A stretch of DNA of 64,000 nucleotides. Origin: an uncultured Lachnoclostridium sp. Lineage in GTDB: Bacteria > Bacillota > Clostridia > Lachnospirales > Lachnospiraceae. The notes under the pieces were generated by a model. The model saw only the letters and a program-made list of their open reading frames with translations, was not told the origin of the DNA and searched no databases. Every line of letters starts with the position of its first letter. Within the stretch, counting starts at the first letter, position 1. Location of the stretch: contig CAMMSL010000009.1 of the NCBI GenBank assembly GCA_946499505.1, positions 33,317 through 97,316 of the forward strand, in the 5' to 3' direction. This document shows positions 34,565 through 43,899 of the stretch, piece after piece. The position numbers were made by a program, and so were the translations under genes.

Positions 34565-35175
34565 TCGTTACAGAAATCGAGCCTTATACCAAGACAAAAT
34601 TTAAAGTATATTTAGACGGGAGGTTTGCCTTTGTATTATACAAGGGCGAACTTTCTCGTTATGGTATTCGCAAAGAAGAAGAAATATCTGACGGAACCGT
34701 GGAGAAGATTGAAACAGAAGTAATCCTGAAGAGAGTGAAACTGCGGGCGATGCATTTGCTGGAGGATATGGATCGGACAGAGGCAGCCTTGAGAGAAAAA
34801 CTGAGGCAGGGATGTTATACACAGGAGATGATCGACAAGGCTGTTGACTATGTAAAGTCTTTCGGATACCTTGATGATGCCCGTTATGCAGAGAATTTCG
34901 TCAGAAGCAGGCAGGGATCAAAGAGCAGAAAAGAAATCCGGGCGGCGCTCATGCAAAAAGGTGTGGCTGCCGAATTGATTGAGCAGGCTTTCGAGAACTG
35001 TTATGCGGATGGTGGGGAAGAAGAGGCTGTACGCAGCATACTCCGAAAAAAAAGATTTGATCCGATGACGGCGGAAGAGACGGAAAAACAGCGAATCTAC
35101 GGGTATCTGGCAAGAAAAGGATTTAAATATGAGACTGTCCGTCAAGTGATACAAAATTATGAGGACAATGCTTGA
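34561..35175 (+). CDS. recX: Regulatory protein RecX
   Basis: RecX binds RecA filaments and limits their activity. The 204-residue protein has the three-helix repeat pattern of the family, with [44 protein letters not shown] and [13 protein letters not shown]. It starts with ATG overlapping the recA stop, so RecX amount is tied to RecA translation. The -35 box of the next promoter covers its stop codon. Confidence 0.93.
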   Translation: MIVTEIEPYTKTKFKVYLDGRFAFVLYKGELSRYGIRKEEEISDGTVEKIETEVILKRVKLRAMHLLEDMDRTEAALREKLRQGCYTQEMIDKAVDYVKSFGYLDDARYAENFVRSRQGSKSRKEIRAALMQKGVAAELIEQAFENCYADGGEEEAVRSILRKKRFDPMTAEETEKQRIYGYLARKGFKYETVRQVIQNYEDNA

Positions 35176-35200
35176 CATTGTTGTGAAAACAGTATAAAAT
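35172..35200 (+). promoter_or_regulatory. rny promoter
   Basis: TTGACA (35172-35177) overlaps the recX stop; 17-base spacer, TAAAAT (35195-35200). Confidence 0.75.
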
Positions 35201-35256
35201 TTAACTGTTGTATTTAAGTAATATGTACAATGAAAATTGAATAAGGAGGTGCTCCT

Positions 35257-36816
35257 GTGCAATTAAGTTTAGGCTTATGTATAGTAATTGCCGTGGCCCT
35301 CGCGTTGATAGTCGGGATTATTTCTCATTTTGTGACGATTTCCAATCTGAAGAAGAATGCTGAAAGCAAGATTGGAAATGCAGAGGCAAAAGCAAGAGAG
35401 ATTATCGATGATGCTGTGAAAAATGCAGAGACGACGAAAAAAGAAGCTCTTCTGGAAGTGAAGGAAGAATCCATCAAGACAAAGAATGATCTTGAGAAAG
35501 AGACAAAAGAGAGAAGAGCGGAGCTGCAGCGCTATGAGAAACGAGTGCTTGCGAAGGAAGAGGCGGTCGAGAAACGTTCAGATGCTCTCGAACACCGTGA
35601 AAACAAGCTTTCGTCAAAGGAAGAACAGCTGCGTCAGCGTGAAGCCAAGGTAGAAGAACTGAGTCAGAAACGTGTGCAGGAACTGGAACGAATCTCAGGA
35701 CTTACCTCCGAACAGGCAAAAGAATATCTGTTGAAAACTGTTGAAGAAGATGTCAAGCATGACACTGCGAAGATGGTCAGGGAGCTGGAAAGCCAGGCAA
35801 AAGAGGAAGCAGACAAAAAGGCGAAAGAGTATGTCGTCAATGCGATCCAGAGATGCGCGGCTGACCATGTCGCAGAAACGACGATTTCTGTCGTACAGCT
35901 GCCGAGCGATGAGATGAAAGGCCGTATCATCGGGCGCGAAGGAAGAAATATCCGCACGCTCGAGACGTTGACGGGTGTTGAACTGATCATTGACGATACG
36001 CCCGAAGCAGTCGTATTATCAGGGTTTGATCCGATCCGCCGTGAAGTCGCCAGGATCGCTCTTGAGAGACTGATCGTAGACGGCCGTATCCATCCGGCGA
36101 GAATTGAAGAAATGGTAGAGAAGGCGCAGAAGGAAGTCGATACCATGATCCGGGAAGAAGGAGAGGCTGCAGCGCTTGAAGTAGGCGTGACCGGCATTCA
36201 CCCGGAACTGATCCGGCTTCTTGGCCGCATGAAGTTCAGAACGAGTTACGGACAGAATGCGTTGAAACATTCGATCGAAGTTGCCCAGCTGGCAGGACTG
36301 CTCGCGGGGGAGATTGGCATTGACGTGAGAATGGCAAAGCGCGCCGGACTTCTTCATGATATAGGAAAGTCAATTGACCATGATGTAGAAGGGTCACATA
36401 TCCAGATCGGTGCAGATCTCTGTAGGAAATATAAAGAGTCTGCGACTGTTATCAATGCGGTGGAATCACACCATGGTGATGTGGAACCGCAGACTTTGGT
36501 TGCGTGCGTAGTTCAGGCTGCCGATACTATTTCGGCTGCAAGACCTGGTGCGAGACGAGAGACCATCGAAACATATACAAACAGATTAAAACAGTTAGAA
36601 GATATTACCAACCAGTTTAAAGGTGTGGAAAAATCTTTTGCCATTCAGGCAGGTAGAGAGATTCGTGTTATGGTAGTTCCGGAGCAGGTATCTGATGATG
36701 ATATGGTGCTTCTGGCCAGGGATATTGCAAAACAGATTGAGTTTGAACTGGAATATCCGGGACAGATCAAGGTAAATGTTATCCGTGAGTCACGGGCAAC
36801 AGATTACGCAAAATAA
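35257..36816 (+). CDS. rny: Ribonuclease Y
   Basis: RNase Y starts mRNA decay at the membrane in many Firmicutes. The 519-residue protein has an N-terminal membrane helix (residues 4-27), a long charged coiled coil (30-200), a KH domain with [15 protein letters not shown] near 227, and an HD domain with [12 protein letters not shown] (His367, Asp368). The start is GTG 35257, six bases after AAGGAGGT. The next gene is separated by a terminator. The length is normal (about 520). Confidence 0.97.
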   Translation: MQLSLGLCIVIAVALALIVGIISHFVTISNLKKNAESKIGNAEAKAREIIDDAVKNAETTKKEALLEVKEESIKTKNDLEKETKERRAELQRYEKRVLAKEEAVEKRSDALEHRENKLSSKEEQLRQREAKVEELSQKRVQELERISGLTSEQAKEYLLKTVEEDVKHDTAKMVRELESQAKEEADKKAKEYVVNAIQRCAADHVAETTISVVQLPSDEMKGRIIGREGRNIRTLETLTGVELIIDDTPEAVVLSGFDPIRREVARIALERLIVDGRIHPARIEEMVEKAQKEVDTMIREEGEAAALEVGVTGIHPELIRLLGRMKFRTSYGQNALKHSIEVAQLAGLLAGEIGIDVRMAKRAGLLHDIGKSIDHDVEGSHIQIGADLCRKYKESATVINAVESHHGDVEPQTLVACVVQAADTISAARPGARRETIETYTNRLKQLEDITNQFKGVEKSFAIQAGREIRVMVVPEQVSDDDMVLLARDIAKQIEFELEYPGQIKVNVIRESRATDYAK

Positions 36817-36845
36817 TCAGGATCATAACAACTAATGAAAGACCG

Positions 36846-36876
36846 GCCCTTGTCGAAAGACGAGGGCTTTCTTTTA
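36846..36876 (+). terminator. Terminator after rny with GAAA loop
   Basis: GCCCTTGTC (36846-36854), loop GAAA, GACGAGGGC (36859-36867, one G-T pair), then TTTCTTTTAT. Confidence 0.85.
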
Positions 36877-36960
36877 TATAGAGCAATAACAGCGGGCAGT
36901 TTTCACCAGTATGTGCTGTCAGCTGCTGAGAAAAAACAAGGAAGGATGAGGAGATACAAG

Positions 36961-37500
36961 ATGGGCGAACATATCAAACGATTAAACAGAGAACTTAAAT
37001 TTAAAGGGAAGATTATTGATTTCTATCAGGATACGATCGAAGTGGATGGAGATCATACGGTCGTATGGGATTTTATCAAGCATAAAGGGGCTGCAGCGGT
37101 CGTTCCTGTAACAGAGGATGGGAAAATACTCATGGTAAGACAGTATCGCAATGCCCTGGACCGCTACACGCTTGAGATTCCGGCGGGAGCTTTGGATGCT
37201 GAGGATGAGCCGGGACTTACATGTGCTTCCCGGGAGCTGGAAGAAGAGACGGGGTACAGGAGTGAGAATCTGGAATGGCTGATCACTCTGCGGACGACGG
37301 TCGCATTCTGCAATGAACGAATCGAGGTATATGTGGCAAAAGACCTGATCCCGTCAAAGCAGCATCTTGATGAAGATGAATTTATTGACCTGAAGGCTTA
37401 TTCAATAGATGAATTAAAGAATAAGATATTTACCGGTGAGATCGAGGATGCGAAGACGGTAGCTTCCCTGATGGCATATGCTGTAAAGTATCACGAATAA
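36961..37500 (+). CDS. Nudix hydrolase (ADP-ribose pyrophosphatase-like)
   Basis: A 179-residue Nudix protein. ATG 36961 is used because GAGGAG lies just upstream and the longer frame would cross the rny terminator. The Nudix box is GALDAEDEPGLTCASRELEEETGY (about 77-100), with the catalytic RELEEE. KILMVRQYRNALDRYTLEIPAG precedes it, typical of ADP-ribose pyrophosphatases (NudF/YqkG). It is 73 bases before spoIIM on the same strand. Substrate assignment rests on family resemblance. Confidence 0.9.
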   Translation: MGEHIKRLNRELKFKGKIIDFYQDTIEVDGDHTVVWDFIKHKGAAAVVPVTEDGKILMVRQYRNALDRYTLEIPAGALDAEDEPGLTCASRELEEETGYRSENLEWLITLRTTVAFCNERIEVYVAKDLIPSKQHLDEDEFIDLKAYSIDELKNKIFTGEIEDAKTVASLMAYAVKYHE

Positions 37501-37573
37501 TCATAATACCCCGGCATATAATGAAATATCAAAGAAGTATACAAGCACTGTTCATTGCAAAACAGGAGGCAGC

Positions 37574-38113
37574 ATGAAGATATTTCATACGAGGAAACAG
37601 TTCCTTGCTTTTTTTATGCCGGGGTTTTTACTCGGAGTTATTTATGTGAATTTTATAGCAAAAAAGTATGTGGCGGATCCAGGCATATTCAGCGATTATT
37701 TCCTGAATCAGTTCCTGGATGTACAGATTGATGCGAGGGAATATCTCTGGTATCTGCTGCGCCTCCGCGCTATTCCATTTCTTGCACTGGCTGCTCTTTC
37801 TTTTACCAAAGTGCGAAGAGTGTCTGTTATTTTATTCCTTGTCTGGACGGGAGCTTCCGGAGGCATCCTGCTTTCCTCTGCAGCTGCTGATCTTGGGATA
37901 AAAGGGTGTCTGCTGTGTGTGACCGCACTTTTCCCTCAGTTTTTGTTTTATATACCAGCTTTTGTCGTTCTGCTCTGGTTCTGCTATACAGCACCTCAGA
38001 GCCGCTGGAACAGACAGAAGACAATCTTTGTTATCCTGACTATGGCTCTGGGACTTATTACGGAATTGTATGTAAATCCGATCGTAGTAAAAGCGTTTCT
38101 TGCTACTCTTTAG
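37574..38113 (+). CDS. spoIIM: Stage II sporulation protein M-like membrane protein
   Basis: The 179-residue protein has four to five membrane helices and the pattern of clostridial SpoIIM: GFLLGVIYVNFIAKKYV at the start, GIFSDYFLNQFLDVQIDAREYLWYLLRLR, then GASGGILLSSAAADLGIKGCLLC, FPQFLFYIPAFVVL and a final ELYVNPIVVKAFLATL. SpoIIM joins SpoIID and SpoIIP in the complex that dissolves septal wall and drives engulfment. AGGAGG precedes the ATG. Its last 11 bases overlap the end of the convergent flippase gene. Confidence 0.8.
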   Translation: MKIFHTRKQFLAFFMPGFLLGVIYVNFIAKKYVADPGIFSDYFLNQFLDVQIDAREYLWYLLRLRAIPFLALAALSFTKVRRVSVILFLVWTGASGGILLSSAAADLGIKGCLLCVTALFPQFLFYIPAFVVLLWFCYTAPQSRWNRQKTIFVILTMALGLITELYVNPIVVKAFLATL

Positions 38114-39419
38114 AAGTCTGGGTGAGAAGGACCGTAAAAGCCAGGACAGAAACAGCAAGCTGGCTTACAAGGAGGCCCCACAGGTAACCTTGTATACCAA
38201 AATACGGGATGATGAAGAAGACGCTGCCGATGCGTATAAGGAGCCCGCACGTGTTGATGAGGAATGTAAATCCTGTCTTGCCATATCCATTGATCGCGCT
38301 GAACAGAGAGGTATTTGTATACAGAAATGGACAGATCCAGGCCAGCGTGATAATAAATCGGCCGGCAGTATCGCTGTGAAACAGGAGTGTTCCGATGAAC
38401 CGGCCGAAAATCAGAAAGAAGAGACAGCATGACAGCCCGAGGATGAAACAGCTTCCGACTGCTTTTTTTAGCAGGCGGATGATGGCTGTGCGGTTTCCTG
38501 TAGTGCTTGTCGCGCTGACTGCCGGCATGAGGACGGTTCCAACGGAATTTGTAATAGCAGAGGGAAACTGAATACAGGGCAGCGCCATACCGGTCAGAAC
38601 GCCGTACAGACTGAGTGCTTCGGAAGTGCCCAGTCCATACAGTTTGAGACAGATGGGGATGGACGCTGCCTCTATGCTTTGGAGCAAGGTGACGATGGTC
38701 CGGTTTGCTGTCAGCGGGACGGATAGCCCGAGCAGTTCACGGAGGTTTTTACCCAGGTTTTTCACGGAAAATGTCTGCGGCAGTCTGCTGCGCCGGGAAA
38801 GAGAGTGTGCGGCGAACAGAGCAGAGACAAATTCTCCTGCCGCGATACCTGCCGCAGCAAGGTGGATGGACGGTGTTCTGCCACTTTTTTGTGTAATGGC
38901 AAAGAGGAGCAGAACGGACAGGATGCGGACAGCCTGCTCGATCAGCTGGCTGACTGCAGGCATCCCGGTTTTTTGCAGACCGAGATAATAGCCACAGATG
39001 CAGCTGTGTATGGCTGCGCATGGGAGTGCATAAGATATGATCATGAGCAGATCCGTACACCGTTCGTCGCCAAGAAATGATATGGCGATAAAAGCAGCAT
39101 TATTCTGTACAAATAATATTTCTACAATAGAGATCAGAAGTGTGAGACCGAGGGCGATTCCGAGAATGTCCCCAGTCTCTGTTTTTCTGTTGAGTGCTGT
39201 TTTTTCTGCCGTCATGCGAGAAACAGCGGTCTGAATACCGGACGTGCTGAGAGCAAGGCAGAGAGCATATACTGGGAAAACAAGCTGATACAGCCCCATA
39301 TTTTCTTCTCCGAATGCATGGCTTAAAAAAATGCGAAAAAAGAATCCCATGATACGGCTTACAAAACCGGCAGCCGTAAGGATCATGGCTCCTTCGAAAA
39401 GTTTGTGTTTTGATGACAT
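38103..39419 (-). CDS. SpoVB-like MOP-family flippase
   Basis: A 438-residue membrane protein of the oligosaccharidyl-lipid flippase family with about 12-14 helices. It starts KLFEGAMILTAAGFVSRIMGFFFRIFLSHAFG and has FPVYALCLALSTSGIQTAVSRM, like the SpoVB/YtgP group that moves lipid-linked wall precursors. The ATG at 39419 is chosen; the ribosome site is weak (GGGGT), so the start is uncertain by a few codons. SpoVB is used in spore cortex synthesis, which fits the neighbour spoIIM, but a vegetative role cannot be excluded. Confidence 0.85.
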   Translation of the reverse strand: MSSKHKLFEGAMILTAAGFVSRIMGFFFRIFLSHAFGEENMGLYQLVFPVYALCLALSTSGIQTAVSRMTAEKTALNRKTETGDILGIALGLTLLISIVEILFVQNNAAFIAISFLGDERCTDLLMIISYALPCAAIHSCICGYYLGLQKTGMPAVSQLIEQAVRILSVLLLFAITQKSGRTPSIHLAAAGIAAGEFVSALFAAHSLSRRSRLPQTFSVKNLGKNLRELLGLSVPLTANRTIVTLLQSIEAASIPICLKLYGLGTSEALSLYGVLTGMALPCIQFPSAITNSVGTVLMPAVSATSTTGNRTAIIRLLKKAVGSCFILGLSCCLFFLIFGRFIGTLLFHSDTAGRFIITLAWICPFLYTNTSLFSAINGYGKTGFTFLINTCGLLIRIGSVFFIIPYFGIQGYLWGLLVSQLAVSVLAFTVLLTQTSKE

Positions 39420-39475
39420 AGGAATTGTTACCCCAATGCTTCTTCCAGTTTTTATAACATATGTGAAATCCCGGG

Positions 39476-39504
39476 TTGACAGAACTGTCTGGGAATGATA
39501 TTCT
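39476..39504 (+). promoter_or_regulatory. Promoter of the iron-sulfur cluster operon
   Basis: TTGACA (39476-39481), 17-base spacer, TATTCT (39499-39504), 85 bases before the regulator start. Confidence 0.6.
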
Positions 39505-39512
39505 ACAAGAGG

Positions 39513-39545
39513 AAATCCTAGTAAAAAGATAGGGTATAAAATACC
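39513..39545. promoter_or_regulatory. Candidate Rrf2/IscR operator
   Basis: Just after the promoter, GGTATAAAATACC (39533-39545) is a perfect palindrome around AAA, and ATCCTA/TAGGGT forms an overlapping near-palindrome from 39515. Position after the -10 box and next to an Rrf2 gene suggests autoregulation. Confidence 0.5.
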
Positions 39546-39588
39546 AGGGATTAAAACCCGGAGAATATGGAACAGAGAGGGTGAGAAC

Positions 39589-40044
39589 TTGAAACTTTCT
39601 ACGAAAGGAAGATACGGGCTGCGTGCGCTGATCGACCTGGCCCAGTACAGCGGAGAAGCTCCGGTCTCGATCACGAGTATATCTGCACGACAGGATATCT
39701 CGGAGCGCTATCTGGAACAGCTCATGGCCATGCTAAAAAAGGCTGGTCTTGTCAGTAGTGTACGAGGAGCCGGAGGCGGATATATTCTGGCGAAAGATAT
39801 GAGAGAGATTTCAGTGGGAGATATCCTGAGAGCCCTTGAAGGAAGTCTGGAACCGGTGGAATGTCCGGGACTGGAGCCGGACGGCGAGTGCAAAGCTGCT
39901 GACAGCTGCGTGACGAAATACGTCTGGAAGCGGATCAATGACAGTATCAACCGGACAGTTGATGAGATCATGCTGGACCAGCTTGTGGAAGAGAGCAGAA
40001 AGAAGTGCAGTATAGATATTGATCATCGGGCATGTAAGAACTGA
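39589..40044 (+). CDS. Rrf2-family regulator (IscR-like)
   Basis: The 151-residue regulator has a winged helix starting MKLSTKGRYGLRALIDLA, with the recognition region DISERYLEQLMAMLKKAGLVSSVRGAGGGY. Cysteines 92, 101 and 107 match in order and place the three ligands of the [2Fe-2S] cluster of IscR. It stands first in front of nifS and nifU, so it probably senses cluster supply and controls this operon. The start is a TTG at 39589 after AGAGGGTGAG; no ATG fits the conserved N-terminus. Confidence 0.9.
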   Translation: MKLSTKGRYGLRALIDLAQYSGEAPVSITSISARQDISERYLEQLMAMLKKAGLVSSVRGAGGGYILAKDMREISVGDILRALEGSLEPVECPGLEPDGECKAADSCVTKYVWKRINDSINRTVDEIMLDQLVEESRKKCSIDIDHRACKN

Positions 40045-40087
40045 AAACAGCAGAAAATATATGATAAAGAAATACGGAGGTAACAGA

Positions 40088-41287
40088 ATGGAAAAACTGA
40101 TTTATCTGGACAATGCGGCAACGACGAAGACGTCTCCGGAAGTCGTCAATGCGATGCTGCCTTATTTTACAGAACACTTCGGTAATCCGTCCAGTGTATA
40201 CGGATTTGCTGCAGCAAACAAAGAGGTCATTACAAAGCAGCGGGAGATCATCGCCGGAGTTCTCGGGGCTAAGGCAAACGAGATCTATTTTACAGCCGGC
40301 GGGACAGAGTCGGACAACTGGGCGCTGACAGCGACAGCAGAGGCTTATGAATCCAAAGGAAAGCATATCATCACAAGCAAGATCGAACACCATGCGATCC
40401 TGCATACGTGTGAATATCTTGAAAAAAGAGGTTACGAAGTGACGTATCTTGACGTGGATGAGAACGGACTGGTCGATCCGAAAGCAGTGGAGGCTGCCAT
40501 CCGTCCGGATACGATCCTTATTTCTATAATGTTTGCAAATAATGAGATCGGAACAATTGAACCGATTGCAGAGATTGGCCGGATCGCCCATGAGCACGGT
40601 GTCCTGTTCCATACAGATGCGGTACAGGCTTTTGCCCATGTCCCGATCAATGTGGATGAGTGCAATATCGATATGCTCAGCGCCAGCGGCCACAAGCTGA
40701 ACGGCCCGAAAGGAATCGGTTTCCTTTATATCAGGAAAGGCGTGAAGATCCGCTCTTTTATCCATGGAGGTGCTCAGGAGAGAAAGCGCCGTGCAGGTAC
40801 GGAAAATGTTCCGGGAATCGTCGGCCTTGGCAAAGCAGTGGAGCTTGCGGCAGCGTCCATGAAAGAACGTATGGATTATGAGACAGAGCTCAGGGATTAC
40901 CTGATCAGCCGGATCGAGAAAGAGATCCCATATTGCAGGCTGAACGGAGATCGTGTAAAACGGCTCCCGAATAATGTAAACTTCAGCTTCCAGTTCATTG
41001 AGGGCGAGTCGCTTCTGATCATGCTGGATATGAAAGGAATCTGCGCTTCCAGCGGGTCTGCCTGCACATCGGGATCACTGGATCCGTCCCATGTGCTTCT
41101 CGCTATCGGATTACCTCATGAGATTGCCCACGGGTCACTTCGCATGACTTTGGATGAGGAGACAACGAAAGACGATCTGGATTATGTAGTGGACAATTTA
41201 AAAGAAATCGTTGCACAGCTGCGAAGCATGTCACCACTGTATGAAGATTTTGTAAAAAAACAGGAAAAAAATAAGACTGAAGCATAA
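40088..41287 (+). CDS. nifS: Cysteine desulfurase (NifS/IscS)
   Basis: NifS removes sulfur from cysteine as a persulfide for cluster assembly and tRNA thiolation. The 399-residue PLP enzyme has MEKLIYLDNAATTKTS at the start, the PLP lysine in SASGHKLNGPKG near residue 203, and the mobile catalytic-Cys loop SSGSACTSGS near 325. ATG 40088 has GGAGG seven bases upstream. It follows the Rrf2 gene by 43 bases and precedes nifU by 71. Confidence 0.97.
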   Translation: MEKLIYLDNAATTKTSPEVVNAMLPYFTEHFGNPSSVYGFAAANKEVITKQREIIAGVLGAKANEIYFTAGGTESDNWALTATAEAYESKGKHIITSKIEHHAILHTCEYLEKRGYEVTYLDVDENGLVDPKAVEAAIRPDTILISIMFANNEIGTIEPIAEIGRIAHEHGVLFHTDAVQAFAHVPINVDECNIDMLSASGHKLNGPKGIGFLYIRKGVKIRSFIHGGAQERKRRAGTENVPGIVGLGKAVELAAASMKERMDYETELRDYLISRIEKEIPYCRLNGDRVKRLPNNVNFSFQFIEGESLLIMLDMKGICASSGSACTSGSLDPSHVLLAIGLPHEIAHGSLRMTLDEETTKDDLDYVVDNLKEIVAQLRSMSPLYEDFVKKQEKNKTEA

Positions 41288-41358
41288 AAGCGCCGGAAGA
41301 TAATAACAGAAGAAAAATATTGAGAAAATATGACAGAAATATCAGGAGGAATCATATT

Positions 41359-41802
41359 ATGTATACAGAGAAAGTAATGGATCATTTTCAGCATCCGAGA
41401 AACGTAGGAGAGATTGAGAACGCAAGCGGTGTCGGTACCGTAGGAAATGCGAAATGCGGCGATATCATGAGAATTTATCTCGATATTGACGAGAACCAGA
41501 TCATCCGTGATGTAAAGTTTAAGACGTTCGGATGCGGTGCCGCAGTTGCGACCAGCAGTATGGCTACAGAGCTTGTCAAAGGAAAGAATATCCAGGAAGC
41601 AATGCAGGTGACGAATAAGGCAGTTATGGAAGCACTGGACGGGCTTCCGCCGGTAAAAGTGCACTGTTCCCTGCTTGCGGAAGAGGCAATCCATGCAGCA
41701 CTTTGGGATTATGCTGAGAAAAACGGCATCAAGATTGAAGGACTGGAAAAACCGAAGTCTGATATCCATGAGGGAGAGGAAGAGGAAGAAGAGGAATACT
41801 GA
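41359..41802 (+). CDS. nifU: Iron-sulfur scaffold protein NifU/IscU
   Basis: The 147-residue scaffold has all three cluster cysteines: NAKCGDIM (with the Asp that speeds cluster release), KTFGCGAAVATSS and VHCSLLAEEAIHAAL. It starts MYTEKVMDHFQHPRNVGE, the standard opening. The C-terminus is a run of Glu. AGGAGGA precedes the ATG at 41359; its stop shares one base with the start of mnmA. It receives sulfur from the upstream desulfurase. Confidence 0.97.
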   Translation: MYTEKVMDHFQHPRNVGEIENASGVGTVGNAKCGDIMRIYLDIDENQIIRDVKFKTFGCGAAVATSSMATELVKGKNIQEAMQVTNKAVMEALDGLPPVKVHCSLLAEEAIHAALWDYAEKNGIKIEGLEKPKSDIHEGEEEEEEEY

Positions 41803-42884
41803 TGAGTAAAGTAGTTGTCGGGATGTCAGGAGGAGTAGACTCTTCTGTGGCGGCCTATCTGCTGAAAAAACAGGGATATGACGTGATCGGCGTTACCATG
41901 CAGATCTGGCAGGAAGAAGACGCCTGTTCCATTGAGGAAAACGGCGGATGCTGCGGCTTGAGCGCCGTGGAGGATGCCAGAAGAGTCGCTTCGGCTCTCG
42001 GGATCCCTTACTATGTCATGAATTTCAGGAAAGAATTCAAAGAGAATGTGATTGACTATTTTACAGGCGAATATCTGAACGGGCGCACACCGAATCCGTG
42101 TATCGCCTGTAACAGGTATGTGAAATGGGAGGCACTCCTGAACCGCAGTATGGCTATCGGTGCAGACTATATCGCTACCGGTCATTATGCAAGGATAGAC
42201 AGGCTGCCGAACGGGCGATATACGCTCCGGCGTTCGGCAACGCTGGCAAAAGACCAGACCTATGCCCTTTATAATCTTACTCAGGAACAGCTTAAGAGGA
42301 CACTGATGCCGGTCGGGGCTTATTCGAAAGATGAGATCCGTTCTATTGCAGAGAAGATCGGGCTCATTGTGGCAGACAAGCCGGACAGTCAGGATATCTG
42401 TTTTGTCCCGGACGGGGATTATGCCTCTTTTATTGAGGATACGGTAAGAAAAAAGACCGGGAAAGAGCTTCCTACAGGAAACTTTGTGACTCCGGACGGG
42501 CATATCCTCGGGCAGCATAAAGGAATCATCCACTATACGGTCGGACAGCGCAAAGGACTGGGACTGGCGCTCGGCTACCCTGCATTTGTCCTTGAAATCC
42601 GGCCGGAGACAAATGAAGTCGTCATCGGTACTTATGAGGAATCACTGACCCATACCGTGCGGGCAAATCATGTGAATTTTATGGCGGTAGATGATCTGGC
42701 AGAACCCAAACGCGTATTTGCCAAGATCCGCTACAATCACAGAGGCGCGTGGTGTACAGTAGAAAAGTCAGGAGAAGACGAGATCATATGTCATTTTGAA
42801 GAACCTCAGAGGGCAGTGACGCCCGGACAGGCGGTTGTGCTGTATGACGGAGAGTACGTGCTCGGGGGAGGTACGATAGTATGA
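41802..42884 (+). CDS. mnmA: tRNA-specific 2-thiouridylase
   Basis: MnmA puts sulfur on U34 of tRNA for Lys, Glu and Gln. The 360-residue protein has the PP-loop GMSGGVDSSVAAYLL at the start, the catalytic Cys in NPCIACNRYVKWEAL near 100 and the second Cys in DSQDICFVPDGDY near 200, followed by GQHKGIIHYTVGQRKGLG. It starts within the stop of nifU (TGATG), and overlaps the PHP gene by four bases. Placement after nifS shows the sulfur path: NifS to MnmA. Confidence 0.97.
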   Translation: MSKVVVGMSGGVDSSVAAYLLKKQGYDVIGVTMQIWQEEDACSIEENGGCCGLSAVEDARRVASALGIPYYVMNFRKEFKENVIDYFTGEYLNGRTPNPCIACNRYVKWEALLNRSMAIGADYIATGHYARIDRLPNGRYTLRRSATLAKDQTYALYNLTQEQLKRTLMPVGAYSKDEIRSIAEKIGLIVADKPDSQDICFVPDGDYASFIEDTVRKKTGKELPTGNFVTPDGHILGQHKGIIHYTVGQRKGLGLALGYPAFVLEIRPETNEVVIGTYEESLTHTVRANHVNFMAVDDLAEPKRVFAKIRYNHRGAWCTVEKSGEDEIICHFEEPQRAVTPGQAVVLYDGEYVLGGGTIV

Positions 42885-43717
42885 AACTCGATCATTCTAT
42901 GATACGATGTGATTCCCATATGCATACGGTGTTTTCCACTGACAGTGAAGCGTCTGTCAAAAGTATGCTGGATGCCTCCGTGAAACGGGGACTCCAGTCT
43001 ATATGCATTACAGATCATCTGGATCTGGATTATCCGGAGGACGAAGAACTGGGGCCGGATCCGTTTCAGCTCAATCTGAGACAATATTTTGAAATGCTGA
43101 CACAGATCCGGGAAGAGTACAGGGAAAAACTGAATGTGCGTATCGGAGTGGAGCTGGGGCTGCAGCCTCATCTGGGAAAAACTTATGAAAAATTGGTCCA
43201 GGAATACCCTTTTGATTTTGTGATCGGTTCTCTTCATCTCGTACACGGAATGGATCCATATTATGGAAAAGTTTTTGAAGGAAAGACAGACGGCGAAGTG
43301 TATCGAGAGGCATTCTGCGAAACACTGTGCTGTCTGGATAAGGTTTCTTGTTTTGATGTTCTTGGACATCTGGACTATGTGGTGAGATATGGCAGGAATA
43401 AAGCGCAGGAGTATTCTTACAGAGAATTTTCTGACGAGATTGATGAGATCCTGAAAAAAGTGATCTCTGCGGGAAAAGGCCTGGAAATGAACATGGGGGG
43501 AGTAAAATATGGCCTCGGTTTTGCAAATCCTCATCCGGATGTCCTGAAACGGTACCGGGAACTTGGCGGAGAGATCGTGACAGTAGGAGCTGATGCCCAC
43601 AGGCCTGACCATGTTGCCTATGATTTTGAGGAGGCGGGGGATATCCTGAAATCCTGCGGATTTCATTATTATGCAGAATTTATTGGGCGCAAACCGGTAT
43701 TTAAGAGGATTCCGTGA
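42881..43717 (+). CDS. PHP-family phosphatase (histidinol-phosphatase-like)
   Basis: A 278-residue metal-dependent phosphoesterase of the PHP family. The first metal motif is CDSHMHTVFSTDSEAS near residues 9-24; others are TDHLDLDYP, GVELGLQPH, GSLHLVHGMDP and VTVGADAHRPDHVAYDFE near the end. It resembles HisK/HisJ, which makes histidinol, but there are no his genes here, so the substrate is open. It ends the iron-sulfur operon, coupled to mnmA by a four-base overlap. Confidence 0.85.
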   Translation: MKLDHSMIRCDSHMHTVFSTDSEASVKSMLDASVKRGLQSICITDHLDLDYPEDEELGPDPFQLNLRQYFEMLTQIREEYREKLNVRIGVELGLQPHLGKTYEKLVQEYPFDFVIGSLHLVHGMDPYYGKVFEGKTDGEVYREAFCETLCCLDKVSCFDVLGHLDYVVRYGRNKAQEYSYREFSDEIDEILKKVISAGKGLEMNMGGVKYGLGFANPHPDVLKRYRELGGEIVTVGADAHRPDHVAYDFEEAGDILKSCGFHYYAEFIGRKPVFKRIP

Positions 43718-43768
43718 CATTGAATGCAAGATTATGCGATATTTGCATGCTAAAAATGTATTTGGGAC

Positions 43769-43797
43769 TTGAATTTTTGTTTCTGGTTTAGTACAAT
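43769..43797 (+). promoter_or_regulatory. gap promoter
   Basis: TTGAAT (43769-43774), 17-base spacer, TACAAT (43792-43797). The start of transcription would be near 43804. Confidence 0.8.
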
Positions 43798-43807
43798 TAT
43801 TCTAGTT

Positions 43808-43846
43808 AATGAATCCTTTACAATCATGATTTTGTAAGGATTCATT
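43808..43846 (+). promoter_or_regulatory. Hairpin at the 5' end of the gap mRNA
   Basis: AATGAATCCTT(T)ACAA (43808-43823) pairs with TTGTAAGGATTCATT (43832-43846) with one bulged T. There is no T run after it, so it is not a terminator. As it starts within a few bases of the expected transcript start, it is either a stabilising 5' hairpin or an operator. Confidence 0.6.
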
Positions 43847-43899
43847 GCCATGACTGGGTTACAGTCAAATATTTTTTAAACTTTTAGGAGGAATTAATC

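Noticed and set aside
36835-36960. Longer N-terminus for the Nudix protein
   Set aside because: It would run through the rny terminator; ATG 36961 has a ribosome site and fits the family.
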